Shown: piece by piece, positions 35,378 to 48,254 of the stretch
How the letters are laid out: each line of letters starts with the position of its first letter
How positions within the stretch are numbered: position 1 is the stretch's first letter
NCBI GenBank assembly: GCA_028673005.1
Contig: CM054114.1
Span: 24,147,369-24,211,368 of the forward strand
DNA length: 64,000 nucleotides
Origin: Tanypteryx hageni
Lineage: Eukaryota; Arthropoda; Insecta; Odonata; Petaluridae
Direction: 5' to 3'
Position numbers and translations under genes: made by a program
Notes under the pieces: generated by a model
What the model was told of the DNA's origin: nothing
Database searches by the model: none
Seen by the model: the letters and a program-made list of their open reading frames with translations, nothing else

Positions 35378-38138
35378 TAAGTGGGAAGGAGTAGGCAAGA
35401 CAAATTCAGACGAATTTAAGATTATTTACTCGGGAGGAGAGATAAAGGAAAGGGGAGTTGGGATTATAATGAGAAAAGAGATAGCTGAAAGAATTAGCAA
35501 GGTAGTGACAGTTAATGATAGATTAATAGCCGTAAAACTTCAGATGGAGCCAGTGGATATGCTTATAATTCAAGTGTATATGCCAACGACTAATGCTGGC
35601 GACGACGAAGTAGATGAAATGTAGGAACAGATTATGGAGATATTGGAGGAGGAGGGAAAAGGAAGGATCACCACCATAGTAATGGGAGATTGGAACTGTG
35701 TAGTCTGAGAGGGACAGGAAGATAACATAGTGGGAAAATATGGACTAGGGAAGAGAAATGAAAGAGGGGAGAAACTTGTGGAATTCTGCCATAGAAATAG
35801 ATTGATTGTAACTAATACATGGTTTAAGCATCACCAGCGGAGACTTTACACATGGAGAAGCCCAGGAGACCAGAGACGATACCAGATAGATTACATACTA
35901 GTCAATGAAAGATTTAGAAATAGCATTAAAAATGTGAAAACACTGCCAGGGGCAGATATCGATTCCGACCACAACCTTTTGGTGGCAAATACACAATGTA
36001 GACTGAAGAGCATTAAGAGAAACATAAGAGTTAACAAGAAATGGAACTTAGAGGAACACCTTAAAAACAAAGAAGCTATCACGATAGAGCTGGAGGAAAG
36101 GTTGGGGGTGAGAGCTGAAGAAAATAAGAAGAATGTAGATGAGGTGTGAAGATACATCCATAGCAACATTAAAGATGTAATGGAAAAGAACGTAGGAAAG
36201 GTAACGGGTGAAAGAATCAAAAAACCCTGGATCACAGCAGCCATGCTGCAAAAAATGGAAGAGCGGTGAAAGTGGAAGAACATAGACACTGATGAAGGCC
36301 AAAGAATATACAAGGAGTTAAATAATGCTTTAAGAAGGGAAACAGATAAAGCCAGAGAACAGTGGATAAATGAGAAATGCGAGGAGATTGTCGAGTGTGA
36401 AAGAATTTGTAGAACAGACCTAACGTATAGCAAAGCAAGGGAACTATTCAAGAAAAAGGCAAGAAAGATAGGACGTAACGGAATCATGAACAAAAGTGGT
36501 AAAATAGTCTTGGAGCCAGACAATGTAAAGAATGTTTGGTAAGAATATATTGAGGTGCTGTATGACAAAGAAGGAAAGCCAAGAAATATTGAATTAAATG
36601 AAAAAGAGGATGTGAAAAAAGATCTGCTACGACCAAGTATTCTCGAGTCTGAAATTAAAAGAGCAATTGATGACATGAAAAGAAGGAAGGCTGTTGGGAG
36701 TGATGTTATACCAGTGGACGTTCTTAAGGTTTTGGGGTCGAAAGCAGTTAAGCAACTAACAAAATTTTTTAACCAAGTATATGATACTGGCATATGGCCT
36801 GAAGATTTTTTAAATGTTGTTATGGTACCCTTGGAGAAAAAGAACAATGCAAAATGTTGTAAGGATTACAGAACAATTAGTTTAATTTCTCATACAGCTA
36901 AAGTTCTAACTAGAATAATAACCAAAAGAATTGAATGTAAAATAGAGAAGGAGCTGAAAGATAATCAGTTTTGTTTCAGAAGAGGAAGGGGGACTAGAGA
37001 TGCTATAGGATGTATGAGGATGATGATAGAAAGAGCGCTAGAAGTCAATAAAGGTATGTATTTTTGTTTTGTAGATTGGGAGAAAGCTTTTGACCGAGTG
37101 AAATGGGATAAAATGCTGGGTATTTTAAACAAAATAGGAATAGATTGGAAAGATAAAAGACTGCTTAAAAACCTTTACTTTGATCAAAAGATTAGAGTCA
37201 GGGTTGAAGGAGAAGAAACAGATAGTACTTCAATAGGGAGGTAGTGAGGCAGGGATGTCCTATTTCACCAGCGATATTGAATATATATGCAGAAACAATA
37301 ACAGAAGAAGCGTTGATGTAAGAGAAAGGATTTAAGATAGGAGGTGAAAGTATTACCACCATTAAATACGCAGATGATCAGGGCTTAATAGCAGAAGGCG
37401 AGAAAGAGCTTCAGAGGATGACAGACAGACTAGTGGAGGTTGGGCAACAAAATGGAATGAAGATCAATACAGAAAAAACGAAAGTCATGGTGGTTTCAAA
37501 GGAATATAAAGAATTAAATATAATGGTAAATGGCCAAAAATTGGAACAAGTAAGTAGTTTCAAACATCTCGGCAGTATTTTAGCACAGGATGGAAGTAGT
37601 ACACAGGACATCAGAAGTAGGATTGCAATGGCAAAAACAGCATTTAACGAGAAGAAGGAGCTTCTCACAAGCAAGAAAATAAATCTAGAAACAAGGAAGA
37701 AATTAGCAAAATGCTACATATGGAGCATAGCTCTTTATGGTGCAGAGACGTGGACGATAAGGAGAAAGGAGGAAAAATATTCAGAAAGTTTTGGGATGTG
37801 GATATGGAGGAGAATGATGAAAGTGAAATGGACAGAGAGGAAGAGAAACGAAGAAGTATTAGAAATGGTGGGAGAAGAAAGGACGCTAATAAAAACAATC
37901 AGGAGAAGAAAAGCAAATTGGATAGGGCACATATTGAGAAGACAGTGTTTACAAAGGACGATCTTAGAAGGAAAAATTAGTGGAAAAAGAGGAAGAGGGA
38001 GAAAAAGAATAGGAATATTAGATAATATAAAGCAGGGATATAATACTTATTGAGATATAAAAGAGGCTTCTAGGGAGAGAGAGAAATGGTGGCAGCGATT
38101 CAGTTAAAACCTGTCTTCGGACAGAAGCATGATGATGA
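35378..38138 (+). pseudogene. RTE-type LINE, 5'-truncated and decayed
   Basis: Plus-strand relative of the RTE at 0.6-3.9 kb but clearly diverged. The first endonuclease motifs are missing: it starts at the residues after the SETRW motif. It then shows YSGGEIKERGVGIIM, MGDWNCVV, YGLGKRNERGEKLVEFC, DIDSDHNLL, KKPWITAAML, GSDVIPVDVLKVLGS and DYRTISLISHTAKVLTRI. RT motif A is CFVDWEKAFDRVKW (about 37.06-37.10 kb), motif B VRQGCPISPA and motif C KYADDQ (about 37.36 kb). Several in-frame stops (for example near 35622, 35707 and 36146) and a frameshift near 37230 disable it. The C-terminal ALYGAETWT and RRRKANWIGHILRR motifs match the family. The 3' end carries the stem-like cctgtcttcggacagaagc and an atgatgatgatgat tail, as in the first RTE. 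Confidence 0.85.
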
Positions 38139-40385
38139 TGATATATGAGCACATTATAAATATTAATTTTGGTTAAAATTGCTATGAACGATTTAGCACA
38201 AATACTTGTAAGAAATAAATTTATTTATTAGTCGTATTGTGGCTGCCCTGGTTTGGATATCCATCATAAACTCCTTTGTTTTGCCTTTTACTTTCTCCAT
38301 ATACGATGTATAGAGAAAGCATTGTTTCCCTGAAAAAATCGAATTCAATGTTTCAACGGAAATACCTGTTTTAAGGTACCATGAACACGTTTTGACTATT
38401 TCCTTGATGATGTCTGTATGTGAGAGTGATAGATTGTTGTGGGTGCTCTAACTCAATAACTATTAATCAGGTCAACGCAAAATTTTATATTTTTAAAAAA
38501 TTAGAAGAACAAATTAATTTTAGGTATAAATCGGTCAACCGAAAGTGGGTGTTTACTGGTGTCACTTGTCCGTTATTTTGAAATATTTGCTTTAATATTT
38601 AATAAATGTAAAAATTTATCTTATTTAAAGTTGTAAAATTTAACATTCTACAACCATTGTTGAAACAATTTCCCATATAATTCATTGTTAAAGAGATATC
38701 TTAAAATTTTAGCTTCCACCACCACGTCACCTACCGACGACTATTGTTAACAATTGACGTCTTAGTAACGCTCCATTTTCTTTTCTTAATTGTTGTAGTT
38801 TTGTAGCTATACTCATAATCAGAAGGTTATGGTAGGAGTTTATTTAAGTTCTTTGTAAAGTATGAATTTTTTTTTAGTTGATTAATATATTTATAATTAT
38901 GTAACCTATTTGAAATATTTAAAAAATTACAGATATGGAGAAACTCACGCCATCAGATTTTTTCAATTGTATTCCGCAAAAGATTAAAAGCCATCACCTC
39001 CAAAAGGTCTTTTTTTCGCGATGCCTTATGAGAAATGTAAATAATAAACTTCTGTAGTCAAATCTGGGACATAGAATAGATATAGAAATCAGGGCTACCA
39101 CAATATAAGAGAAAAGATTATTTTCATACCAATTTATGTTAAACCGTCAACGTCAATTTTAACCAAATTTAATTCTTATAATGCACACATATGAAGTAAA
39201 CCATAATACCGCATTTGGACCGGATAAGCCATATAGTTTACAGCTTACTGAATAATAATAATCTTTAATTATTAACATTGCAATCTATTTTTTTTGGCAT
39301 TTATACAACTATAATAATACAGAACGATGTGAATAACGCAATTCTTTCGTCTATATGAAAGCCGAATAGACACTAATTCATTCGGAGGCAACAATGCCTG
39401 TCGGCTTGGCAACAACCGGAAAGAGTACAAAAAATCCATAATATTTCGAAAGAAGTGCTTTTTTGGAGAACCTTTTCTGCGTAACATATAATAATTGCAA
39501 TAATAATATAGTGTTTATGTTATCCTGTGGACGGACCGTAATTTTTATCGCGTTATATCGGGGATTTTATATAGTTCTTTGGCGCAATCACGAGAACAAT
39601 TTGGAAAAATTAAATAATAATTTTACATTTACTAGAATCGAAAGCGACGGAAAAGTTAAGAAATTATCGGATATCTTCTTTTCTTACATAAATTTTCCTT
39701 GTCCATAAATTTCTATTGTCTTCGATCTTATTGCTAATAATCGTATAACTCTGGAAAAGGCGACGTCTTATGGGTGAGGCTTAAAGCACCTCCGATTCCA
39801 ACAGTTTAGAAGAAGAAAATAGGAGAAGTTAAAATGTAAGAATCAACATGAAATAATCCTGAGCTAACTGGGAATTGCCATATGAAAAAATAAATTGATG
39901 TGGGCAACACGTGACATTCTTCATATTTATATGGCAAATTACATGTTGTTAGCTCTTAGATCGTTGTCAATATTTACTTCCGGTTGACAATTAAGAAAAG
40001 GAAAAGGAGACATAACTAAGCGTCAATTGTTAACAATAGGCGTCGATAGGTGGCGTGGTGGCGGCAGCTTAAAATATGAGATATCTCTTAAAGAATGCAT
40101 TGTATGGAAAATGTATCAATTAAAAATTAATTATTAAAAAAATTAATTAAATTTAATTAAATTAAATTAAATTTCCTACAACTTTTAATCCGGCACATTT
40201 TTACATTTATCAAATATTAAAGCAAATACTTCAAAATAACGGATCAGGTCAACGCGAAATTTTCTATTTAACATTTTTACAAATGTCACAAGAAACGACT
40301 AGTTTTTGGTTAAAATCGGTTTACTCTCGTCACATCCGATATTTTGAAATATTTGCTTTAATATTTCATTAATGCAAAATTTTAT
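38139..40385. repeat. Repeat family E, block 4
   Basis: About 38.28-39.24 kb is the reverse complement of 9.78-10.7 kb. About 39.24-39.48 kb carries the aggcaacaatgcctgtcggc module. 39.5-39.9 kb (a frame at 39463-39708) is less repetitive in this window and unassigned. An attaattaaattt-type simple repeat lies near 40.13-40.17 kb. Confidence 0.6.
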
Positions 40386-40484
40386 CGAGAAAATTGTCTG
40401 GTATGACTGGGATTCGAACCCGGGTCTTCCACATGCCAGGCGGATATTCTACCACCGAACTATCGTGGCAGATCAATTTTCTCG
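40386..40484 (-). repeat. tRNA-like sequence (73 nt) flanked by 15-16-bp inverted repeats
   Basis: The minus strand from 40470 to 40398 has tRNA length. It has a D-arm/box A-like tagttcggtggtagaat, an anticodon arm tccgc-ctggcat-gtgga with a fully paired 5-bp stem, and a T arm with a perfect box B GGTTCGAATCC. The acceptor stem pairs at only about 4 of 7 positions, so a working tRNA is doubtful. The loop would place GGC as anticodon (alanine). Just outside lie cgagaaaattgtctg (40386-40400) and cagatcaattttctcg (40469-40484), which are inverted repeats. Confidence 0.6.
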
Positions 40485-40742
40485 TTTCTGAACTAGAGTG
40501 TTTTCTTGGTTGGGATGGAACTGGCCAAGCTGGTAAAAAACTCCCCCAAACGGATGTCCTCGAAGAGACACACAGAAGAAAACTCCTCCCTCTCAAATGA
40601 TGAGATTACCAATAGAGAAATTGATGGAATAAAGTATCTGTAGATCGTGTTCAGACTGGCATAAGCTGCAATGTTGGGAATCATTTCGAAACGAGGGGGA
40701 AAAAAACAGACTTTATTCTCGTTTCAAAATTATTCCCAATAT
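40485..40742. repeat. SINE-like body next to the tRNA-like segment, ending in an imperfect hairpin
   Basis: Shared with 17186-17373 from tgtcctcgaagagacacac onward. The left part (40485-40550) has no second copy here. The end forms a 26-bp-arm imperfect hairpin: aatgttgggaatcatttcg ... with its near-complement at about 40717-40742. The minus-strand frame 40493-40684 is judged non-coding. Confidence 0.5.
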
Positions 40743-43700
40743 TAGTCAGTGAAACCACAATAATTCCTAACGAAGATAAATCCTGGGGAAAACGATAACC
40801 ACAGACAAAGAGATTGATAAAAACATTCTTTCTCAATATTTATCAATTGTAAATGAATGTTACTCCAGCCAACATATTCACTGTGATACCTATCAGAAAT
40901 TTCACTAGTAAATAAACTTTTAACATTATGCAAAAAATTTCGCATAAAAGAAATGTTGGCCGAGTCTGAGAAATGCCGTAATGGAATACAACCTACAACC
41001 ATTTGATAATAAGTTAAATAAAATATTCTGTGCTGATTTGAATGGCAGGTCTTGAGTTAGTAAACCCACAAATATTCCTAACAAATATAAATATTCAAGA
41101 AAACGGCAACCATGTAGATAGGGAATAAGTTAAAATTGTAAGTTCTCTCGAAATCCAAATTTTTTCATGAAAACTATAGTTAAGACAGAACAGGGTGGGT
41201 GGATGATATTTTAAACACACAGCGCTACCATCTATCGTGACTTTGAAGAATCTACCATCTACAACAATAATAGACGTGTTGGTCGGTGACAATTTTAAAT
41301 CGATCATATCACAATATTAATAGGTTCTAAATACTCCAGGATTGCTCGATTCACTCATTAAAAGTGCTCGACAAACATGTTTGGAACAAGTAGCGGTGTA
41401 CACGAGGTTCCCGTGGTAAAGAAGTGCATTTCGTCGAATTTCTTTCAAATCAGTTGAGCCAATAACTTCCCAATTCATAATCACAGAAAAAACTAACTTT
41501 GATATTGTGGTGGTCCTGCTTAGTCGACCCGGTTGATAATTATTATTTTGGTTGTATATTTATATGTTGATTATATATACCATCTTTGGTAAAAATCCTA
41601 GAAGTAAGTTCTCGACAAATATTACTAAAATACATAATTTCACTTTTTACTGTGGTAGCCCTGCTCTTTAGCTCCACTGCATACATCTTGATTTCATCAT
41701 GTTATGTTGAACAAATACAAATAGCAAAATTTAGTTGAAATCCGTCCCGCCGATACTCTCCAAATTCATTATTATTGAAAGAGTTTTATTTGTAATTGTG
41801 GCACCACTGTATGGCTTATCCGGTCCAAATACGGTATTATGGTTTACTTCGTATGTGTGCATTATATGTATTAAATTTGGTTAAAATTGACCTTGACGGT
41901 TTTACATAAATTGGTATGAAAATAATCTTTTCTCTTATATTGTGGTAGCCCTGATTTCTATATCTATTCTATGTCCCAGATTTGACTACAGGAGTTTATT
42001 ATTTACATTTCTCATAAGGCATCGCGAAAAAAAGACCTTTTGGAGGTGATGGCTTTTAATCTTTTGCGGAATACAATTGGAAAAATCTGATGACATGACT
42101 TTCTCCATATCTGTAATTTTTTAAATATTTCAAATAGGTTACATAATTATAAATATATTAATCAACTAAGAGAAAATTCCAGACTTTACAAAGAACTTAA
42201 ATAAACTTCTACCATAACCTTCTTATAATGAGTATAGTTACAAAACTACAACAATTAAGAAAAGATAATGGAGCGTTACTAAGACGTCAATTGTTAACAA
42301 TAGTCGTCGGTAGGTGACGTGGTGGTGGAAGCTAAAAATTTAAGATATCTCTTTAACAATGAATTATATGGGAAATTGTTTCAACAATGGTTGTAGAATG
42401 TTAAATTCTACAACTTTAAATCAGATAAATTTTTACATTTATTAAATATTAAAGCAAATATTTCAAAATAACGGACAAGTGACTAGAGTAAATAACCACT
42501 TCCGGTTGACCGATTATTAGCAAACACTACTCAGTTCTAGTGACTTTTTATAACAAAATGTTAAATATAAAATTTCACATTGACCCGATTAATAGTTTTT
42601 GAGTTAGAGCACCCCCAACAAGCTATCACATACACACACACAGACATCATCGAAAAAATGGTCAAAACTTTTTCACTGGACCCCAAAACGTGCGTTTCCG
42701 TTGAAATCTGGAATTCGATTTTTTTCATTAATGCAATACTATCGCTTTAATTACGTATGTATGGAGAAATTAAAAATTACTAAAATTAGTTTTTCTGATA
42801 ATTTTTAGTGCATTTCGCCATTGCTGAAAAAAACACTATTATCATCGTGATGTCCGTCTGTCCGTTCAAATATATCAGGCAAGAATTGGCATAAGCGATT
42901 TCAACCAAATTTGCCAAACAGAATTTTCACGTCAATACATGACCAAAATGACATGAAGACCTAATCAATTAAGCAGGGGTGCCAAAATTGCAATATTAAA
43001 CTTTTCGGTCTTAATAAATTTCGAGAGGAATTAGCTCAACCGATTTCAACGAAATTTTGTATAAAGGAGTTGCGCAACATAAGAAATACGAAACATAGAC
43101 CTCTGTGATCGATATCTAAACCAGGGCTGCCACAATCGATTTATAATAAATTTCTTTCTTACAAGTATTTGCGTTAAATTGTTCATACCAATTTAAACCA
43201 ATTTTATTATTTATATTGTACAAATTTATAGAAAACCTTATTAGCATATTTAAACGAAGCTTTTGTTACCCGAAAACCATTTTGCGATGACAGTCAGAAA
43301 TCTGCTTGTTTAAAAGGAATAATAAAGCGAATTTCTCCTTATCAAATTATACAACTGATATTTCGAATGTCATATTTGTTTTAATGATATATATGTGCAA
43401 ATATAATTGTCTCTATCTCTTACGAAAAATGTCACATTCAAGTATTGAAATCAAGAAAGGAGACGTTTTTCTTTTGTGCAATAGTCAAAATACACACAGC
43501 CCATACGCAGTTTACTGAATAATAATAATCTTTAATTATTAACATTGCAATCTATTAATTTTGACATTGATACAACTATAATAAAACAAACGAAGCTAAT
43601 AACCCAGTTCTTTTGTCTACTTGGAAGCTTAATGGACACTAATTCATTCGTAGGCAACAATGCCTGTAGGCTTGGAAACAACCGAAAATAGTACGAAAAT

Positions 43701-43860
43701 TTCATAATATTTCGGAAAGAAGTGCGTATTTTTGGGGAAATTATTCTGTGTAACATCTAAATATAGCAACTATAGGATATTTTATAGATTTTGGCGTCGA
43801 ATATACCAAAAACGAAGAAATTTCGTTTATATTTACGTGTTTTAATGAATGAATGAAATA
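40743..43860. repeat. Repeat family E, block 5
   Basis: 41.70-43.25 kb is a direct copy of 9.69-11.22 kb; 43.40-43.86 kb is the inverse of 9.15-9.68 kb; 40.74-41.45 kb matches 17.37-18.35 kb minus the small retroposon. No gene is seen. Confidence 0.72.
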
Positions 43861-44470
43861 AACCTTGCACCTTGAATTGCTATTATACTTAATCTATAGC
43901 TTGATACGATCCCTACTTCTCTATCTTCCTCCTGCTATCTCTCTCTCTCTCTTCGTTTCTCTTTTCTGTTCCTTTTCTCTATATCTTTTTCTCTATCTCT
44001 CCCATTTTCTCATTCTCTTCCTCGATCTCATTTTCTCTCTCTCTCCCCCTAAACCTTCATTACTTCCTCCTATCTTTTCGTTTTCTATCTCCCTCTCCTT
44101 CTCTCTCTCTCTCTTTTTCCATCCGTCTTTGTCTCAATTACGCCCTTCCCGTATCCTCTTCATTTTCTTTCCTTTCTTCACTTCTCCGCTATAATTCTTG
44201 CTCTCTTCTCCTTATTCCTTTCTCTCCCATTCTCTCATTCTTCCTCAGCGCCTGTTCACTTTTCGTTTCTTATCCTCCTTCATCAATTCCTCTTTCTCCC
44301 TCTCTTCACTTGTTCACTTCTTCTCTCTCTCTCTCTCTCTATCTCCCTCCCAATTTCCTCTCTCCAAATTTTTTCTCTCTCTCTTCCCCCTTTCTTCTTT
44401 TGTCTCATCCTCTTGTTATACTTCCACTCTCTTTCTTTATCCCTTCCTTTCTAAGCGTGCTTCACAATAA
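43861..44470. repeat. Tract D copy: polypyrimidine on the + strand
   Basis: Nearly exact reverse complement of 8.59-9.19 kb (ctctctctct, ccctctcctt and similar). Leu/Ser-rich frames are by-products. Confidence 0.9.
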
Positions 44471-45115
44471 ACAAACGAAAACTTTTACATTGTGTCTGTT
44501 CGAATATTTCATCTCAGAAACCATTTGGCAGACGATGATGAAATTTGGTATTTAGGACATAAGGGCCAAAAATCCAAGAAAATATCGTAAACAGATGACG
44601 TGACCTAATCGGGAGTGCCACTATACCGTACCGTAAAAGCACGTGTTTTGTTCAATACAGTTTTATCGAAGGAGTAGCGTATTTCAAGATACTCAAAAGT
44701 GAATGCCTTAATTCAAATTTGAACTTGGAAATTTTTCCCATGTTTTTCAACCGTTGTCAACGAAAACAATCTCCGTGACAACAGGAGTAAACAACATCGG
44801 CTGTAAATCCTCGATTAGTTTTAATTTCCTTTCGTGCGCACGCAGCATTTAGAGAATGAGGTGAAATGGATAATCTAGGATGGAAAAATGAACTTAGATC
44901 GCCGATATTCCTTGCAAATAAACAGCGTTTGCAAATGAAAAGAAATGAGTAATTTACGCCGAAGGAATAAACGTGAAAATAAAGATTAACTTCCATTCGA
45001 ATGGGGCAGGTTTTAAGTAATTGTCGATTGTTTTATTACTTACAATCGAGCGAAAATACCCATTGAAAACCAACGTGTGATTAAAATATAACTTCTGAGG
45101 TGTGTGTAAAAAGTT
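44471..45115 (-). repeat. Segment C, third copy
   Basis: Same orientation as 19441-20062 and nearly identical; the inverse of 7941-8585. It lies between tract D and the TA repeat at the PLE 3' end. Confidence 0.7.
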
Positions 45116-45117
45116 AT

Positions 45118-45121
45118 ATGT

Positions 45122-45171
<50 letters not shown>
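45118..45171. repeat. (TA)n microsatellite with one AAATA interruption
   Basis: A TA run at the 3' end of the second long PLE copy, the same position as at 20.1 kb but different in length. Confidence 0.93.
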
Positions 45172-45177
<6 letters not shown>

Positions 45178-48100
45178 AAGGAAAAGAAAAGGTAGTGATG
45201 AGGGTGGCAACAAGGTGTTGAGGGAAGCCCAGCGGACACTTACCAAGTTGAGGGCCAAGCTGGCAGGCTGCTGGGGGCGTCGAAGAGATACGTAAAACAC
45301 ACGAACACAAAAACACACGCAAGCTTATCGGGCCTATGCCCTTCTTCAGCGAAAGAGTAACGTAAAGTGACACACTGGGAGGGGAATGACTGGTTGATGT
45401 GGGAAGGTTGATGATTGGAGGAGGTGGGGAGTAGGAGGGGTGGATAGCCAATAAAGAGGGAGTGTGGTAAGGGAAAGTGCAAATAACTACAATGTAACAA
45501 GGAGACATTGTAACGGGGGCTAAGAGGGTTAGCGGAGGTTGAGGCCAGGCGGAGAGAAAAAGTCGAGAAGATGGATATGTGCTAGTTCCCAGTGTCGGAG
45601 AAGGGGAGCAGGGGTGTCATAGTGTAAAGCGCGAATAATCCTAACATTGTAGCAACTATTGAAGGGGACATTGTGTGTATTGGCGTGTAATGCAACTGGG
45701 AGAAACGCTATTCCGGTGACCGTTCGTTCGGATGTTTAACGGATTGCTGGTGAGGCATACGTAAAACGTGGGACAAAGAGTGCAGGTAAGGAGGTAAATG
45801 ACGATATGGGTGGTGCAGTTGCTACTGGAGGTGATGGGGTAGGAGATGTTGGTGGAGGGACTCGAGAAAGTAGATGAGGGTAGGTGGATAGGGCAAGTGA
45901 GGCAGCGAGGTTTTACGCAGGGGTGGGAGCCTATTGCAAGAAGCGCGGTAGAAGTGGGAAGTTCCTTCCTCCACAAGATACTTCCCAAATTTGGGGGCCG
46001 GCGGAAGGAGAGGAGCGGAGGATTGGCAAAAAGGTTTATAAAGAGGGACTGATGGGAGGAAGAGGTAAGAATTGGGTGGGCAGCATGAAGGATTGTTTTG
46101 AGAGCTTCGTGGATACCAGGAAGGAAATGTGTCGTAAGAGTGAGTGGAGGGGTAGATGCAGGAATAGTGGGTGTGTGAGGATGAGATCCACTGTGGGTAG
46201 GCGTCATCGCCCTATGGATATGTTCGCGGACCAAGACTGGAGGTTAACCACGTTTGAGAAGAGTATCCTCGAGGACAGAGTAATACTCTAGAAGGGATGC
46301 TCTGTCAGAACAAAGCCTCCATCCTCGAAGAGCAAGGGCATAGGGGATAGAGGTTTTGGTATGAAGGGGATGGCAGCTATCAATGTGGAGGTATTGGAGG
46401 CTGTTGGTCGGTTTGATGTGAACACAGGTGCGGATTTTGCTGTGTTGAAGGTAAAGATCGACATCCAGGAATGTGATGTGGGAGGTAGAGGATTGGTTGG
46501 TGAAGGACAGTGAAGGATGTGAGGAGAGACGCGAGAGAAAGGAAAGGAGAGAGTCAGGTCCATGCGTCCAAATGAGGACGACATCGTTGATGTATCTCAG
46601 CCACAAAAGTGGTCTGAGTGGAACGTTGAGGAAGAGTCTTTCCTATTCTCCAAGGTAGCAATTGGCGTATGAAGGCGCCATTTGGGTGCCCATCGCAGTG
46701 CCTCTAATTTGAAGGCAGTGACGACCAACGAAAGAGAAGTTGTTCAATTTGAGCACCATTGCTGCCAAGTCTAATAAGAAATGGGAGGAAGGTCTTGCGT
46801 CGGGTGGTCTTGAGTCCAGGAGTTTACTAAGGGCAGAGAGTCCATCATCGTGGGGGATGTTTGTGTAGAGGGAACAGACATCGATAGTGGCCAAAATGGT
46901 ATTGGATGGGAGAGGAAAGGGGAGGTATTTGAGGCGTTTGAGAAAGTAGTTAGTGTCTTGGATGAAGGAAGGGAATTGACGAATAAGAGGTTGTAGGTGG
47001 GAGTCAACGAAGGCGGAGATGCGTTCTGTAGGGGAATTAAAGCTGGCAACAATGGGGCGGCCGGGAATTTGGGTTTATGGATTTTAGGGAGAAGGTAGAA
47101 TGTGGGTGTGCGGGGTTTGTTGGGGATCATTAGAGCAATGGCGGAATCGGAAAGGCCTTCCTGTTTTCCTGAGGAATGAAGATAGGACGAAATTTGGTAG
47201 GAGTGGTGGTCTGTGGTGTTGAAAGTAAGGTGATGGTAAAAGGTTTCGTCAGAAATTTGGCACTCGGCTTCCTCGTTATATTTGGCGCGATCCATCACAA
47301 CCGTGGTGGTCCCCTTGTCGGCAGGGAGGATGATGATATGGTCAAGATGTTTGAGTGTAGAAATGGCATGCCTTTCACGTCTGGTAAGATTATCTGTATG
47401 GTTGATAAGATCGGAAAAGTTAGGTTGAGAGATTCTGGAAAGGATATAATTGAGGTATTGTTCGACCGGGTGTAGGGAAGGAAGGGTGGGTGGAATGTAT
47501 TGGGAAGGAGGTTTGAAGATGGAAAAGGTAGGTGGGAGGCCGGGAGGGAGTTTTGGGATGGCAGAGGTGAGAGAGTCTTCTTTGGGAGGGTTAGTTTTTA
47601 GACGTAGTGTGCGGGCAAAGGACTGGACGTCGGCAAGGAGGCGAAAATGATCAAATTTGGTGGTGGGACAAAAGGAAAGGCCGCGTGAAAGGAGTTCATT
47701 CTCGGCAGGGGTAAGTACGTGGGAGGAAAGGTTCAAGACTTCATCTGGTTGGCAAGATGAAGAGGTGGTGGCAGGATTGTGCGAAAAATATGAGCGCTTC
47801 AAAGGTTTGCGGGTTAGGAAAGTGTGGGTCTTTTTCAGGATATAGAGTGATGGTGGCGTTGGGAATCCCAGGAGGTCCGCAAGACAGGGAGTTTGACCGA
47901 TGAGTGGCGGGGAAGGAGGTGGTTTGTTGACCTCGCCAGCTGTTATGAACGGAAGGGGAAGACCAAGTTTGAAGTGCCGGACGCAAAGCAGAGGGAGTTT
48001 GCGGAGAAGTCTGTTGCGATGTGCGGTGATATCATTAGCCGCTTGAAGGAAAGCGGAGTGAAGGTCGGATATGGATTGCGAAGAATGACGAAGATAAAGA

Positions 48101-48254
48101 ACGAGAGATTTACAATTAGCGAAGTGGGTGTTAGAGAGAGTGGTATAATGGTGTATGGTGGAACGGATAATGTGGATAGAGGCGAGGTGATACGTGAGGG
48201 CTAGGGAAGCGCGGATAGGGGGAGGAAGGCCTGAAAGAGGAATTCTGATCTACA
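45172..48254 (-). pseudogene. Penelope-like element (family 2), second long copy
   Basis: Duplicate of 20111-23214. 46771-47802 encodes LTPAENELLSRGLSF through YLLPKIHKP, then shifts frame after HKP, a lesion private to this copy. 46643-46894 gives motif A TIDVCSLYTNIPH and an uninterrupted motif B RGTAMGTQMAPSYANCYLG, where copy 1 has a stop. Both copies share the TAG after CYLGE (here 46643-46645) and the YIND motif C. The connector (45656-46234) has HPCVKPRC instead of HPCGKPRC, and a small deletion after RNSV. The nuclease is degenerate as in the other copies. It is flanked by segment C downstream and the CR1-like insertion upstream, exactly as in copy 1. Confidence 0.85.

Noticed and set aside
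40398..40470. Functional tRNA-Ala gene
   Set aside because: The acceptor stem pairs at only about 4 of 7 positions; better described as tRNA-like.
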